The notes beneath the pieces are model-generated. The model searched no databases. It had not been told where the DNA came from and worked only from the letters and a program-made list of their open reading frames with translations. 64,000 bases of DNA from Niveispirillum sp. SYP-B3756 (GTDB taxonomy: Bacteria; Pseudomonadota; Alphaproteobacteria; Azospirillales; Azospirillaceae). The DNA is taken from NCBI RefSeq assembly GCF_009495745.1, contig NZ_WIDQ01000011.1:62001-126000 (forward strand), read 5' to 3'. This document shows positions 16,210 through 24,708 of the stretch, piece after piece (the stretch's first letter is position 1; each line of letters starts with the position of its first letter). Both the position numbers and the translations under genes were made by a program.

Positions 16210-17583
16210 GTGATCCTGATCGTCGATGACGAGACGCGGCTGGGGGAGGTGACGGCGGCAGGGCTGCAAGCCCGCGGTTTTGAAGCCCATGCCGTGGATA
16301 ATGTGGCCGCTGCCCTGGCATTTCTGGATGAAAATGATGTTCGCTTGGTGCTGAGCGATCTGCGGATGCCGGGTGCTTCCGGACGGGATCTGCTGAACCA
16401 GTTGCAGGTGGCGCGGCCGGAACTGCCCGTCATCATCATGACGGCCTATGCCTCGGTACGCGATGCCGTGGCGCTGATCCGTGAGGGGGCCTTCGACTAT
16501 GTCGCCAAACCCTTTGAAATGGACGATGTCGTCGCCACCATCAGCCGGGCGCTTAAACTGCGCGATGCGGAGGATGATAATCGTCGTCTGCGCCAGGAGC
16601 TGCGCGACAAGTTCGATTTCGGCAGCCTGATCGGCACCAGCGCCCCGTTTCAGCAGGTGCTGAAACAGGTCACCGATGTGTGCGACAGCCGGGCCACGGT
16701 GCTGCTGCATGGGGAAAGTGGTACTGGCAAGGAACTGATTGCCCGCGCCATCCATGATAACAGCCAGCGCCGCGACAAGCCGTTCGTTGCCGTCAACTGC
16801 GCCGCCATCCCGGAAAACCTGATGGAGAGCGAGCTGTTCGGCCATGTGAAGGGGGCCTTCACCGGTGCCATTGCTGCCCGCGATGGCCGTTTCTCCCTGG
16901 CCAATGGCGGCACCCTGTTCCTGGATGAGATTGGTGATATGCCGCTGGCTTTGCAGGCCACGGTGCTGCGGGCTGTGCAGGAACAGACATTTGAGATGGT
17001 GGGCGGTACCCGTTCCATCAAGGTGGATGTCCGCTTCATTGCCGCCAGCCACCGTGACCTGCGCAAGGAGGTGGAGAAGGGCAGCTTCCGGGAGGATCTG
17101 TATTACCGGCTGAATGTCTTCCCCATCACCGTGCCGGCTCTGCGGGATCGGCCGGGGGATATTCCCGCACTCGCGGCCCATTTTCTTGCCCGTCATGCCC
17201 GCTTCATGTCCAAAAAGCTGACCGGCTTTTCCAAGCCGGCGCTGACGGCGATGGAGGCCTATCGCTGGCAGGGCAATATCCGGGAACTGCAGAACTGCAT
17301 CGAACGGGCAGTTATTGTGGCCCAGGGACCGATGGTGGAGGTGGGCGACCTGCCCCCCTATCTGTTCGAGGATCGGCCGCGACTGGCCAGCGGTGCTGGT
17401 GCGGCCCTGCCAGCCAACCTGGATACCGAACTGGCGCGGGTGGAAAAGGAAATCCTCACCCGCGCCTTGCGGGAATGTGGCGGTATTCAGGCCCGTGCGG
17501 CGGAGCGGCTGGGCATTACTGAACGCAGCCTCTGGCACCGGGTGAAGAAATTGGGTATCCGCATCACCCGCAGCACTGGGTGA
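16210..17583 (+). CDS. Sigma-54-dependent response regulator, NtrC family
   Basis: 457 residues, GTG start. Receiver domain with acidic pocket VDDE and phospho-acceptor Asp50 in LVLSDLRMPG. AAA+ domain with Walker A GESGTGKE (about 168-175), the sigma-54 contact loop GAFTGA (about 215-220), Walker B GTLFLDEIGDMP and R-finger FREDLYYRLNVFPI. The C-terminal Fis-type helix-turn-helix is IQARAAERLGITERSLWHRVKKLGI. All residues needed for activating sigma-54 promoters are intact. Two such promoters flank palindromes at the head of this operon, so the natural targets are probably these divergent operons. Confidence 0.94.
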   Translation: MILIVDDETRLGEVTAAGLQARGFEAHAVDNVAAALAFLDENDVRLVLSDLRMPGASGRDLLNQLQVARPELPVIIMTAYASVRDAVALIREGAFDYVAKPFEMDDVVATISRALKLRDAEDDNRRLRQELRDKFDFGSLIGTSAPFQQVLKQVTDVCDSRATVLLHGESGTGKELIARAIHDNSQRRDKPFVAVNCAAIPENLMESELFGHVKGAFTGAIAARDGRFSLANGGTLFLDEIGDMPLALQATVLRAVQEQTFEMVGGTRSIKVDVRFIAASHRDLRKEVEKGSFREDLYYRLNVFPITVPALRDRPGDIPALAAHFLARHARFMSKKLTGFSKPALTAMEAYRWQGNIRELQNCIERAVIVAQGPMVEVGDLPPYLFEDRPRLASGAGAALPANLDTELARVEKEILTRALRECGGIQARAAERLGITERSLWHRVKKLGIRITRSTG

Positions 17584-17596
17584 TGGGAGGGAAGAG

Positions 17597-18478
17597 ATGC
17601 CGCGCCGCAAGGATATCTGGAGATGCGGTATCATCGACCGGCCTGTGGAACAGGTGTTGCGCCAGGGGCTGGCGGATCAGCCGGTCCACTGGCTGCCAGA
17701 AGAACCCCGTTTTCATTTCCTGGCCGATCCCTTTCCCTGGCGCCAGGATGGGCAACTGCATCTGTTCGCCGAGGCCTATGATTATAGCAGCCGGCACGGC
17801 ACCATCGATCTGCTGACGCTTGATGCTGATTTCAGGCTGCTGGAGCGGCGGCCCTGTCTGGCGGAACCCTGGCACCTTTCCTACCCCACCGTGTTCGCGG
17901 CTGATGGTGCTGTCTGGATGCTACCGGAGGCGCACCGCTCCGGCCGCCTCTATCTCTACCGGATGCGCGACGGCTTGCATGACTGGGTGCGGGAAGCAGA
18001 GATCGGGCTGGACCGGGTGCCGGTGGATGCCACCCCGCTTTACCATGAGGGGCGCTGGTGGCTGTTCTATTCCCCGGCCGACCGGCGGGAAACCCGCATG
18101 GGGCATCTGCATGTTGCCTGGGCGGAGCGCATCACCGGCCCCTGGTATCCGCATCCGGGCAACCCGGTGCGCATCGACATGGCCTCATCCCGCCCTGGCG
18201 GTACGGCGGTGTTGATCGACGGGCGGATTATGCTGCCGACGCAAGATTGCAGCCACACCTATGGGGGCGCCTTGCGTCCGCTCTGGATCGATCGGTTGGA
18301 TGAGACGGGGTTTACGGCCACGTCGGGCGCGCCGCTGGTGGTGCCGGCCTCGGCCGGGCGCTACCGGGAGGGGTTCCACACGTTGAGCAGCGGGGCTGGG
18401 GTTACCGTGATCGACGTGAAATATATCGACCGTTCGCTGGCCGGCCTCTGGCTGGAACTCAGGCGCCGGTTCCGCTGA
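17597..18478 (+). CDS. GINT1 N-terminal-like / GH43-like beta-propeller protein
   Basis: 293 residues without signal peptide. The sequence has repeated five-bladed-propeller features like the N-terminal domain of glucosamine inositolphosphorylceramide transferase 1 and GH43-like proteins: FLADPFPWRQDGQLHLFAE, HLSYPTVFAADGAVWMLPE, VDATPLYHEGRWWLFYSP, RPGGTAVLIDGRIMLPTQD. These domains often appear in glycan-biosynthesis loci, sometimes fused to formyl or glycosyl transferases. It is the last plus-strand gene of the operon, and its final 20 bases overlap the end of the convergent GT4 gene. Catalytic activity is uncertain. Confidence 0.65.
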   Translation: MPRRKDIWRCGIIDRPVEQVLRQGLADQPVHWLPEEPRFHFLADPFPWRQDGQLHLFAEAYDYSSRHGTIDLLTLDADFRLLERRPCLAEPWHLSYPTVFAADGAVWMLPEAHRSGRLYLYRMRDGLHDWVREAEIGLDRVPVDATPLYHEGRWWLFYSPADRRETRMGHLHVAWAERITGPWYPHPGNPVRIDMASSRPGGTAVLIDGRIMLPTQDCSHTYGGALRPLWIDRLDETGFTATSGAPLVVPASAGRYREGFHTLSSGAGVTVIDVKYIDRSLAGLWLELRRRFR

Positions 18479-19559
18479 TCCGCTGCATGATGGCCTGACC
18501 GGCTGCGTTGAAGCGGCTGAGGGCGAAGCGGTCGAGGATATGTGCGCGCGCGGCACTGCCCATGGCGTGCAGCCGCCCCGGTTCGGCCAGCATTCTTCCC
18601 AGCCGGTCGGCCAGGGCTGGCACATCGCGTGGCGGCACCGTGTGACCGGTAATGCCTTCCTGAACACTGAAGGGGATCTCCCCCACGGCTGATGCCAGCA
18701 CGGGCAGCCCCGCCACCATGGCTTCATGCGCAGCGATACAGAAACCTTCCGACCGGGAGGGCTGCAGATAGAGATGCAGGCCGGCCAGAAATTGCTGCGG
18801 CTGGTCAACATAGCCGGGCAGCACGATATCTGCCACCCCGCCCTGTGCCGCCAGGGCGGCCAGCCTTTCCCGTTCATCGCCTTCGCCGGCCAGGGTCAGG
18901 CGGATGGGGCAGGGTGGGGTGAAGCCCTGCTGGCGCAACAGGGCCAGGGCTTCGATCAAGCCTTCATAGCCCTTGACCGGATGCAGCCGGCCGAGGCTGC
19001 CCAATTCCAGCGTCTGCCCCGGCTGCCAGGGCGGGGCGACGGGTTGGGCCGGGTCCGCGGCAAAGATCGGCCAGGTCATCAGCCGATCTTCGCCCACTGC
19101 CAGCCGCTGCCGCGTCAAGGCGGAGACAGAGGCGGAATCCCCCACCCACAATGTCGCCCGCGATTGCAGCAGCCGCATCAAGCGGCGGTTCCAGGGTTTC
19201 AGAAAGGCCGCGTGCTGCCAGCAGATGACGGGCAGGCCCAGATAGGGCCCCAGCAGCAGCCCCAGGATGGTGGCGCGGCTGAGCGAGGTCCAGAGATGGG
19301 TGGCGCCCCAAGCCCGCACTTCCCGGTGCAGCCAGCGCAGTGCCTGCCCATGGTCGCCGGTACCGCCCTCGCGCACCAGCGGGTCCAGCCCGGCCGCCTG
19401 CATCGGCGGCAAGGCACGGCCGTCGCGGCGGGTCAGGGCGAAGACGCGCACGCTGGCCCCGGCATCACGCATTACCTTTGTAACGGCGGGCACGGGCAGG
19501 GCGGCCCCGCCGCCTTCCACGGAATTGATGATATAGGCGATGCGGGGGGCGGTGCTCAT
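18459..19559 (-). CDS. Glycosyltransferase family 4 (GT-B)
   Basis: 366 residues. The N-terminus IAYIINSVEGGGAALPV is the glycine-rich acceptor loop of GT4 enzymes. The donor-binding half has LGSLGRLHPVKGYEGLIEAL, ILPGYVDQPQQFLAGLHLYLQPSRSEGFCIAAHEAMVAGLPVLASAVGEIP with the E-x7-E motif, and a C-terminal helix. The product is a cytoplasmic or membrane-associated retaining glycosyltransferase. It is the last gene of a four-gene glycan operon; its start overlaps the flippase stop by 4 bases, and it converges on the propeller gene. Confidence 0.9.
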   Translation of the reverse strand: MSTAPRIAYIINSVEGGGAALPVPAVTKVMRDAGASVRVFALTRRDGRALPPMQAAGLDPLVREGGTGDHGQALRWLHREVRAWGATHLWTSLSRATILGLLLGPYLGLPVICWQHAAFLKPWNRRLMRLLQSRATLWVGDSASVSALTRQRLAVGEDRLMTWPIFAADPAQPVAPPWQPGQTLELGSLGRLHPVKGYEGLIEALALLRQQGFTPPCPIRLTLAGEGDERERLAALAAQGGVADIVLPGYVDQPQQFLAGLHLYLQPSRSEGFCIAAHEAMVAGLPVLASAVGEIPFSVQEGITGHTVPPRDVPALADRLGRMLAEPGRLHAMGSAARAHILDRFALSRFNAAGQAIMQRISGTGA

Positions 19560-20866
19560 GCCTGCGCGCTCCGTTTCCAGGCCAGGATCAGCAGCAAAAG
19601 GCTGGCGGTGGCCGCCTGCCCGATGGCCTGGAGGCCGGCCCCGTCCAGCCCCTGCAGCTTCAACAGCAGTGGCAGGATGGGCAAAAACAGCAGGCTGGCC
19701 GTCAGATTGGCCGACATAGACCAGCCCGGCCGGCCCAGTGCCGTCAGTGCTGCCGTGGCCGGCGGCCCGGCCAGGGCCAGCGCGCGGGCCAGCACCAGCA
19801 CCACCATCAACCCCGCCGCCCCGGCAAATTCCGGCCCGGCGATCAGCCGGACGATTTGCGGCGCGAACAGCCAGACCAGGGCAATGATGGGCAGGCTGGC
19901 CGCCAGCGCGATACCGGTGACGCGCAGCACCGTGTGGCGCAGGGCACTGCCCCCCTGTCCGCCGGCCACCATGCGGGCCATCTCCGGATAGGCGGTATTG
20001 CCCAATATCTGCGCCGGCTGGGCGATCAGCACGGTGGCGCGCTGCGCCACGGAGAACAGGCCCGCCGCCGTCGGCCCCAGCACCCAGCCAACGATCAGCG
20101 GGGCCGCCCGCCCGGCCAGCTCGCTCAAGGTGACATCGGCATTGCTGGCCAGCAGGAAGCGCCAGATGCCCGGATTATCGGCCACCGCATTGCCCGGCTC
20201 CGGGTGGTGCAGATCGCGCCCCAGATGCTGATGCGCGAACCACAGGCCCAGTGCCCAGAGCACAGCGAATTCCGCCAGTGCCGCCAGCAGCCAGGCCACC
20301 AGAAAGCCGGTCAGCCCCCAGCCGGCAAAGGCCGCCAGACCCGCACCCGTCAGCCGCACCAGCGGCTGAACCAGATTATGCAGCCCCAGCAGATCGAACC
20401 GGTTGATCAATTGCAGATATCCGGCCGGCGTGGAGCGGACGGAGCCCAGCACGGCCAGACTGTAGGGCAGGGAGAGCACCAGTGCCGTTTCCGGCCAGCC
20501 CAGCCGGGGGCCGATCAACGGCGCGCAGATGGCTGCCGTCAGGATGGCGGCCAGCCCGCCCAGCAATTCCACCCGCGCACCAAAGCGCAGCAGCCGGGCC
20601 AGCCGGTGTGTGGCTTCATCGCGGCGTGCCTCCGCCCCATAGCGGACAACGGCCTGCCAGGCGGGAAATTCCACAATGCCGCAGACGGTGGTGACATAGC
20701 CATGGATCAGCACCAGCACACCATAATCATGCGGGCCGAGGGCGCGGGTGGCGATGACCAGATAGGCCAGACTGATCAGCCCCGCCCCGGCCTTACCCCC
20801 CAGCACCAGCCCAAGCCCGCCGAAAATGCGCCGCAGCGTGCCCTGCGGTGCCCCACCCTGGTTCAC
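19556..20866 (-). CDS. Polysaccharide/oligosaccharide flippase (Wzx-like, MATE/MOP superfamily)
   Basis: 436 residues from the GTG at 20866, which overlaps the GT2 stop as GTGA; longer readings run inside the GT2 gene. About 12-14 hydrophobic segments are visible, starting with FGGLGLVLGGKAGAGLISLAYLVIATRALGPHDYG, the usual Wzx N-terminal pattern. The C-terminal pairs (LTASLLFLPILPLLL, LLLLILAWKRSAQA) also fit. Wzx proteins move undecaprenyl-diphosphate-linked repeat units across the inner membrane. The glycosyltransferases on both sides support this. No Wzy polymerase is apparent in the window. Confidence 0.85.
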   Translation of the reverse strand: MNQGGAPQGTLRRIFGGLGLVLGGKAGAGLISLAYLVIATRALGPHDYGVLVLIHGYVTTVCGIVEFPAWQAVVRYGAEARRDEATHRLARLLRFGARVELLGGLAAILTAAICAPLIGPRLGWPETALVLSLPYSLAVLGSVRSTPAGYLQLINRFDLLGLHNLVQPLVRLTGAGLAAFAGWGLTGFLVAWLLAALAEFAVLWALGLWFAHQHLGRDLHHPEPGNAVADNPGIWRFLLASNADVTLSELAGRAAPLIVGWVLGPTAAGLFSVAQRATVLIAQPAQILGNTAYPEMARMVAGGQGGSALRHTVLRVTGIALAASLPIIALVWLFAPQIVRLIAGPEFAGAAGLMVVLVLARALALAGPPATAALTALGRPGWSMSANLTASLLFLPILPLLLKLQGLDGAGLQAIGQAATASLLLLILAWKRSAQA

Positions 20867-21645
20867 GTCCAATTCTTCTCTCGCAAAGCGGCGGCAAAGG
20901 CGCGGCGGTGTTCCAGTCTCCGCCACAGGAATTCGTAAAAGAACCAATCCATCCGGGACCGGGGCATGAAGCGATAGAGCAAACGTTCGAACCTTGTCCA
21001 ACTGACACAGCGCCTGTCACCCCGCCGGGGCGACGGGTGACAATAATGGCTGGCATCATAAAGCGAAATGCCCAGCCGGTGAACACGATGGATGACCTCG
21101 TGATCCTCCAGCACAAAGGGCCAGCGCTGTGTATCAAAGCCGCCGACTGCCCGCAGCGCGTCGGTACGGAAGGCCTGGGCATAGCCCCCGGCATGGCAGC
21201 GGTCACGGTGCAGGCGGGCCTTGCCGAGGATACGGTTCATCCGCCTTTTTGCCGCCGCGCTGTCTGCCGGATCGTAGAGGTCAATCGCCATGACGGCCGT
21301 CGCATCGGCGCGGCCGGCAAACAGTTTCAAACAATTGGCGACGTAGCAGGGCGGGTAATGGGTATCGGCATCGCAGATGGCCACATAGGGGGTGGTGACC
21401 AGTGACAGGCCGACGGTCAGGGCATTGGTTTTCCCCGGTGTGGCCACCGGCACGATCCTGGACATGCCCGCATCCCAGCCGGCCAGATGCTGCTCCGCCT
21501 CCAGCCGCCCGCCGTCGGTGGAGCCATTATCCAATAAAATCAGATGGAAACGCTGATCCTTCTGCGCGATGAGGCTGTCGATGGTCGACCCGATCCAACC
21601 TTCTTCATTGAAGAAGGGCAGCAGGATGGTGATCAGCGCGCTCAT
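20863..21645 (-). CDS. Glycosyltransferase family 2 (GT-A)
   Basis: 260 residues. The start ITILLPFFNEEGWIGSTIDSLIAQ, then LILLDNGSTDGG, the DXD-type metal site in AICDADTHYPP, and LRAVGGFDTQRWPFVLEDHEVIHR with the catalytic ED-type acid are all standard GT2 features. It transfers a sugar from a nucleotide donor to a lipid-linked or growing glycan. Four-base overlaps on both sides tie it to the flippase and to the CDP-glycerol-transferase-like gene. Confidence 0.9.
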   Translation of the reverse strand: MSALITILLPFFNEEGWIGSTIDSLIAQKDQRFHLILLDNGSTDGGRLEAEQHLAGWDAGMSRIVPVATPGKTNALTVGLSLVTTPYVAICDADTHYPPCYVANCLKLFAGRADATAVMAIDLYDPADSAAAKRRMNRILGKARLHRDRCHAGGYAQAFRTDALRAVGGFDTQRWPFVLEDHEVIHRVHRLGISLYDASHYCHPSPRRGDRRCVSWTRFERLLYRFMPRSRMDWFFYEFLWRRLEHRRAFAAALREKNWT

Positions 21646-22832
21646 GCAATAGCGCCAGATGACCCAGGCCGCCCGGATGCCTGGTCCGCCAGTCGCATCA
21701 GAGCCTCCGCCGCCCGGTGAGAGGACGGGCGATCATCCAGATCGAAACTGCGGGCGAACATCTGCTGCTGCACGGGCAGATAGTCGCCCGCATGGCTTTC
21801 GAACGCCCGCTTCAGCCCGGTCGCCAGTTGCGCCGGGCTGTCAATCACCGGGCCGGCCTGCCAGTGGGTGTAATTGGTGTCTTGCCGCCAATCCACGCCC
21901 TGGCTGTTCAAGAACAGGCAGGGGCGTGGCCGCAGCAGGAATTCATAAATCTGGCTGCTGACATCCCCCAGATAAAGATCGGCCATCAATGTGTAACTCA
22001 TATCCGTGCAAGCACGGCTGCCCAGATCAATATGGATGTTGGGCGACTTCAGATAGCGCTCGTCAATACGGCCCGGCCGATCCAGCCGCAGCTTGTCGAT
22101 GGTCATCACGAACTTGCGCTCGAACAGCATGACATGGGGGGCGAAGATCAGTTGGTAATCATCATTCCCGACAAAGAAATCCAGCACCTGCCGCCCATGT
22201 TTGAACCAGGAGGAGAGATGGGCGGAACAATGCGGATTGTAGAACACCACCGGCTTGTCGTTCTGCACCGGAAAGCGGGTGACGCTGGGATTGAGCGTGT
22301 CGAATTTCGGATAACCGACAATGCTGATCCGTTCCGCCGGAACGCCCGCCTCCGCGATCAACCGTTCCTTGATCTTGGGGCCGGAGCACAGCACATGGTC
22401 GAAACCGGCACTGGCCTTGTCAAAGCCGATGGCCCGGTCGCCGGCCCCATGGCGGGTATGGACGATTTTCAGATTGGTCAGCCCGTAGTGCTTTTTCAGC
22501 ACCAGGGAGGTCTTTTCCGCCACCACCATAATGTCCAGGCTGCGGAAGAAATCCAGATTATCGCCATAGATCAAAAGCTTGCGGGACGGTATGGCGAATT
22601 CCAGCAGGCGCGACAGGGTCTGGGATTTTCCCTTCAACTCCAGCGCCACATGCTGGATGCTGCGCCCGATCCGGTCGCCGCCCAGGCGCAGAACCTCACG
22701 CTTCATCCGTTCTGTGGTGGTGGCAACAATGATCTCACCGGCGAAACCAGCATCGGCCAGCGCAATGGCGATAGGAAGGCTGTGCGCGACCTGATGAATT
22801 TGGTCATGGTTGAAAAGAAAGCCGATACGCAT
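21642..22832 (-). CDS. CDP-glycerol glycerophosphotransferase-like GT-B protein
   Basis: 396 residues. It resembles TagF/TagB-type polyol-phosphate transferases: KIVHTRHGAGDRAIGFDKA, HVLCSGPKIKERLI, ISIVGYPKFDTL, VVFYNPHCSAHLSSW and the donor-binding MADLYLGDVSSQIYEFLLRPRPCLFLN, equivalent to the SDxSS motif. It is the first gene of the minus-strand glycan operon and could add glycerol phosphate or a related group to a surface polymer. The 200-bp region upstream (22833-23034) is relatively AT-rich and presumably holds the operon promoter, but no clear -35/-10 was identified; CCCCC-TCTTTT-GGGGG at 22967-22982 is a small hairpin. Confidence 0.75.
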   Translation of the reverse strand: MRIGFLFNHDQIHQVAHSLPIAIALADAGFAGEIIVATTTERMKREVLRLGGDRIGRSIQHVALELKGKSQTLSRLLEFAIPSRKLLIYGDNLDFFRSLDIMVVAEKTSLVLKKHYGLTNLKIVHTRHGAGDRAIGFDKASAGFDHVLCSGPKIKERLIAEAGVPAERISIVGYPKFDTLNPSVTRFPVQNDKPVVFYNPHCSAHLSSWFKHGRQVLDFFVGNDDYQLIFAPHVMLFERKFVMTIDKLRLDRPGRIDERYLKSPNIHIDLGSRACTDMSYTLMADLYLGDVSSQIYEFLLRPRPCLFLNSQGVDWRQDTNYTHWQAGPVIDSPAQLATGLKRAFESHAGDYLPVQQQMFARSFDLDDRPSSHRAAEALMRLADQASGRPGSSGAIA

Positions 22833-23023
22833 CGTGATTCTCTGACCGGGTATTTCAATGTGATTGCGGGCAGTTTATTCTGTCGGAGAAAAAATTCCTA
22901 AGAACAGCACCGCCTTCAATATCCATTGCGCCGCCGGACTTTATATCGCGCCCTTCGTAAAAGTCACCCCCTCTTTTGGGGGCGAAAAAATGCCCCAGAT
23001 TGGAAACAATTCATAATATCGGC

Positions 23024-23054
23024 AGGAGAAAAGAGGGGCCGGCATGGCGGCCCC
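23024..23054 (-). terminator. Rho-independent terminator of the RND efflux operon
   Basis: On the minus strand GGGGCCG-CCATGC-CGGCCCC (23054-23035) forms a 7-bp GC stem and is followed by TCTTTT. It sits about 20 bases after the outer-membrane-factor stop at 23073. Confidence 0.7.
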
Positions 23055-23072
23055 TTGTGATCCTTTTTCCGA

Positions 23073-24461
23073 TTATTTCCAGGTCTCTTCTCCCCCCAGT
23101 GCCTTGTAGAGGGCGACGGCGTTGACGATATTTTCGGCTTGCAGGGCGAGCAGGGCCTGTTGGGTCATCTGCAGCTGCCGCTGGGCATCCAACAGTTCCA
23201 GCCGGCCTTCCAGCCCGGCCTTGTAACGGGCTTCCGCCATGGCCACGCCGCGTTTCACCTCGGCCACGGTGCGCTGCTGGGCATCAATCTGGGCGTCCAG
23301 CGTGGCGCTGCCTGCCAGCCCGTCGGCAACCTCGCGGAAGGCGGTCTGGATGGCCTTTTCATATTGGGCGACGGCTTCGTTGCGCCGCACCTTTGCCAGG
23401 TCCAGTTCCCCCTCCAGGCGGCCACCATTGAAAATCGGCAGGGCCAGCCGGGGGGCGAAGCTCCAGGTATTGTTGGTGGGGTTGAAAAGCGATCCCAGGG
23501 CCGAGGAGGTGAAACCGACAGCGGCTGTCAAGGACAGGCGGGGGAAGAAGGCGGCCCGGGCGGCCGCCACATCGGCATTGCTTGCCTGCAGCACCTGTTC
23601 GGCCTGCCGGATATCCGGCCGGTTCAGCAGCAGGTCGGAGGGAAGACCGGCCGGCAGCCGGGTCACCACCGGATTCTGGTCCAGCGCCAGGGCGGGGGGC
23701 AGGTCGGCCGGCAAGTCGGCGCCCACCACCAGGCGCAGCGCATTGTCCGCGCGCAGCACGGCCCGTTCGCGCGCGCGTAGATCCGCTTCGGCGGCAGAGA
23801 CCTGGGCCTGGGCGCGGACAACATCCACCTCGTTCCCAGTGCCGCTGCGCCAGCGCGCGCTGGCCAGTTTCGCCGATTGTTGCCAGTCCGCCAGGGTGCT
23901 TTGTGCCAGCGCCTGCTGTTCAACGGCCAGCCTCTGGGCAAAATAGCTATCGGCCACAGCCCCGATCAGCGTGGCCCGTGCCGCCCGGTAGCCTTCCTCG
24001 CTAGCCAGATAACGGGCGGCGGCGGCCTCCGTCATGGCCCGGACGCGGCCGAACAGATCAATCTCGAACGCATTCAGGTTAATGCTCAGATTGTTCTGCA
24101 GAATCATCTCCGGCTTGCCCTTGCGCTGCACCCGGGTGCGTTCCACGTTGGAGGAGGTCTGGAGGTCGATATCGGGTTGGGTCGCGGCATTCTGGATGTT
24201 GTTCTGTGCCCGCGCCGTTTCGACATTCAGCAGGGCTAGTCGCAGGTCACGGTTATTCTCCAGGGCCAGATCGATCACCCGCAGCAGGCGCGGGTCGTGG
24301 AACATCTCCTCCCGCGCCAGCCGGTTGCTGCCGGCATTCTCATTGGCTGTCAGCGCCGGGGTGAAGGCGGCGGGAATGGGCGGCTCCGGCTTTTCCAGCG
24401 GGGCCACGGTCTTGCAGGCGGAGACGGTCAGCATCAGGGCGACCAGGATGGGCAGGCGCAT
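23073..24461 (-). CDS. RND efflux outer membrane lipoprotein (NodT/OprM family)
   Basis: 462 residues from the ATG at 24461. The signal peptide MRLPILVALMLTVSAC ends in a lipobox with Cys16 as the lipidation site. The TolC-fold repeats are clear: LRVIDLALENNRDLRLALLNVETARAQ, IDLFGRVRAMTEAAAARYLASEEGYRAARATLIGAVADSYF, RPDIRQAEQVLQASNADVAAARAAFFPRLSLTAAVG, LDAQRQLQMTQQALLALQ. It forms the outer-membrane exit duct for the pump encoded upstream. A 247-bp gap full of hairpins separates it from the pump gene. Confidence 0.93.
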   Translation of the reverse strand: MRLPILVALMLTVSACKTVAPLEKPEPPIPAAFTPALTANENAGSNRLAREEMFHDPRLLRVIDLALENNRDLRLALLNVETARAQNNIQNAATQPDIDLQTSSNVERTRVQRKGKPEMILQNNLSINLNAFEIDLFGRVRAMTEAAAARYLASEEGYRAARATLIGAVADSYFAQRLAVEQQALAQSTLADWQQSAKLASARWRSGTGNEVDVVRAQAQVSAAEADLRARERAVLRADNALRLVVGADLPADLPPALALDQNPVVTRLPAGLPSDLLLNRPDIRQAEQVLQASNADVAAARAAFFPRLSLTAAVGFTSSALGSLFNPTNNTWSFAPRLALPIFNGGRLEGELDLAKVRRNEAVAQYEKAIQTAFREVADGLAGSATLDAQIDAQQRTVAEVKRGVAMAEARYKAGLEGRLELLDAQRQLQMTQQALLALQAENIVNAVALYKALGGEETWK

Positions 24462-24492
24462 GGGATCGGTCCTTGGACCAGGGAACGGGGCC

Positions 24493-24610
24493 ACCTGCCG
24501 CCCGGTGACCCTGGATTGGGTCCGCCGGGCGGCAGGTCTGAAGGAGCAGGTCATACCAAGTTGCGACGAGCAGAACGCATCGCAACTTGGTACGGCGGCG
24601 ACCGCCGCCG
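24493..24610. repeat. Three consecutive stem-loops between pump and outer-membrane-factor genes
   Basis: Stem 1 is ACCTGCCGCCCGG with its 13-base complement at 24493-24537, enclosing an inner GACCC-TGGATT-GGGTC. Stem 2 is TACCAAGTTGCGA with its 13-base complement at 24554-24592. Stem 3 is CGGCGG/CCGCCG at about 24593-24607. A fourth palindrome follows at 24667-24698. There is no reading frame of note here. Confidence 0.7.
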
Positions 24611-24666
24611 CGCGGCCCGTGCCGCGTGAAGCCAAGCCAACGGATGTTGGCGCCGGCGTTTGAGGG

Positions 24667-24698
24667 CCATGATCAGAACCGATCGGTTCTGATCATGG
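24667..24698. repeat. Palindromic repeat C, copy 1 (32-base perfect palindrome)
   Basis: The half-site is CCATGATCAGAACCGA and the other half is its exact complement. Flanks are shared with copy 2 at 42861-42894 (TGAGGGCC before, GAGTAT(C/T)AG after). It lies 10 bases past the RND pump stop and may also act as a transcription terminator. Confidence 0.75.
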
Positions 24699-24708
24699 AA
24701 ACAGAGTA

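Noticed and set aside
15700-17634. 644-codon minus-strand open frame opposite the kinase and NtrC genes
   Set aside because: Antisense shadow of two proteins with complete catalytic motifs.
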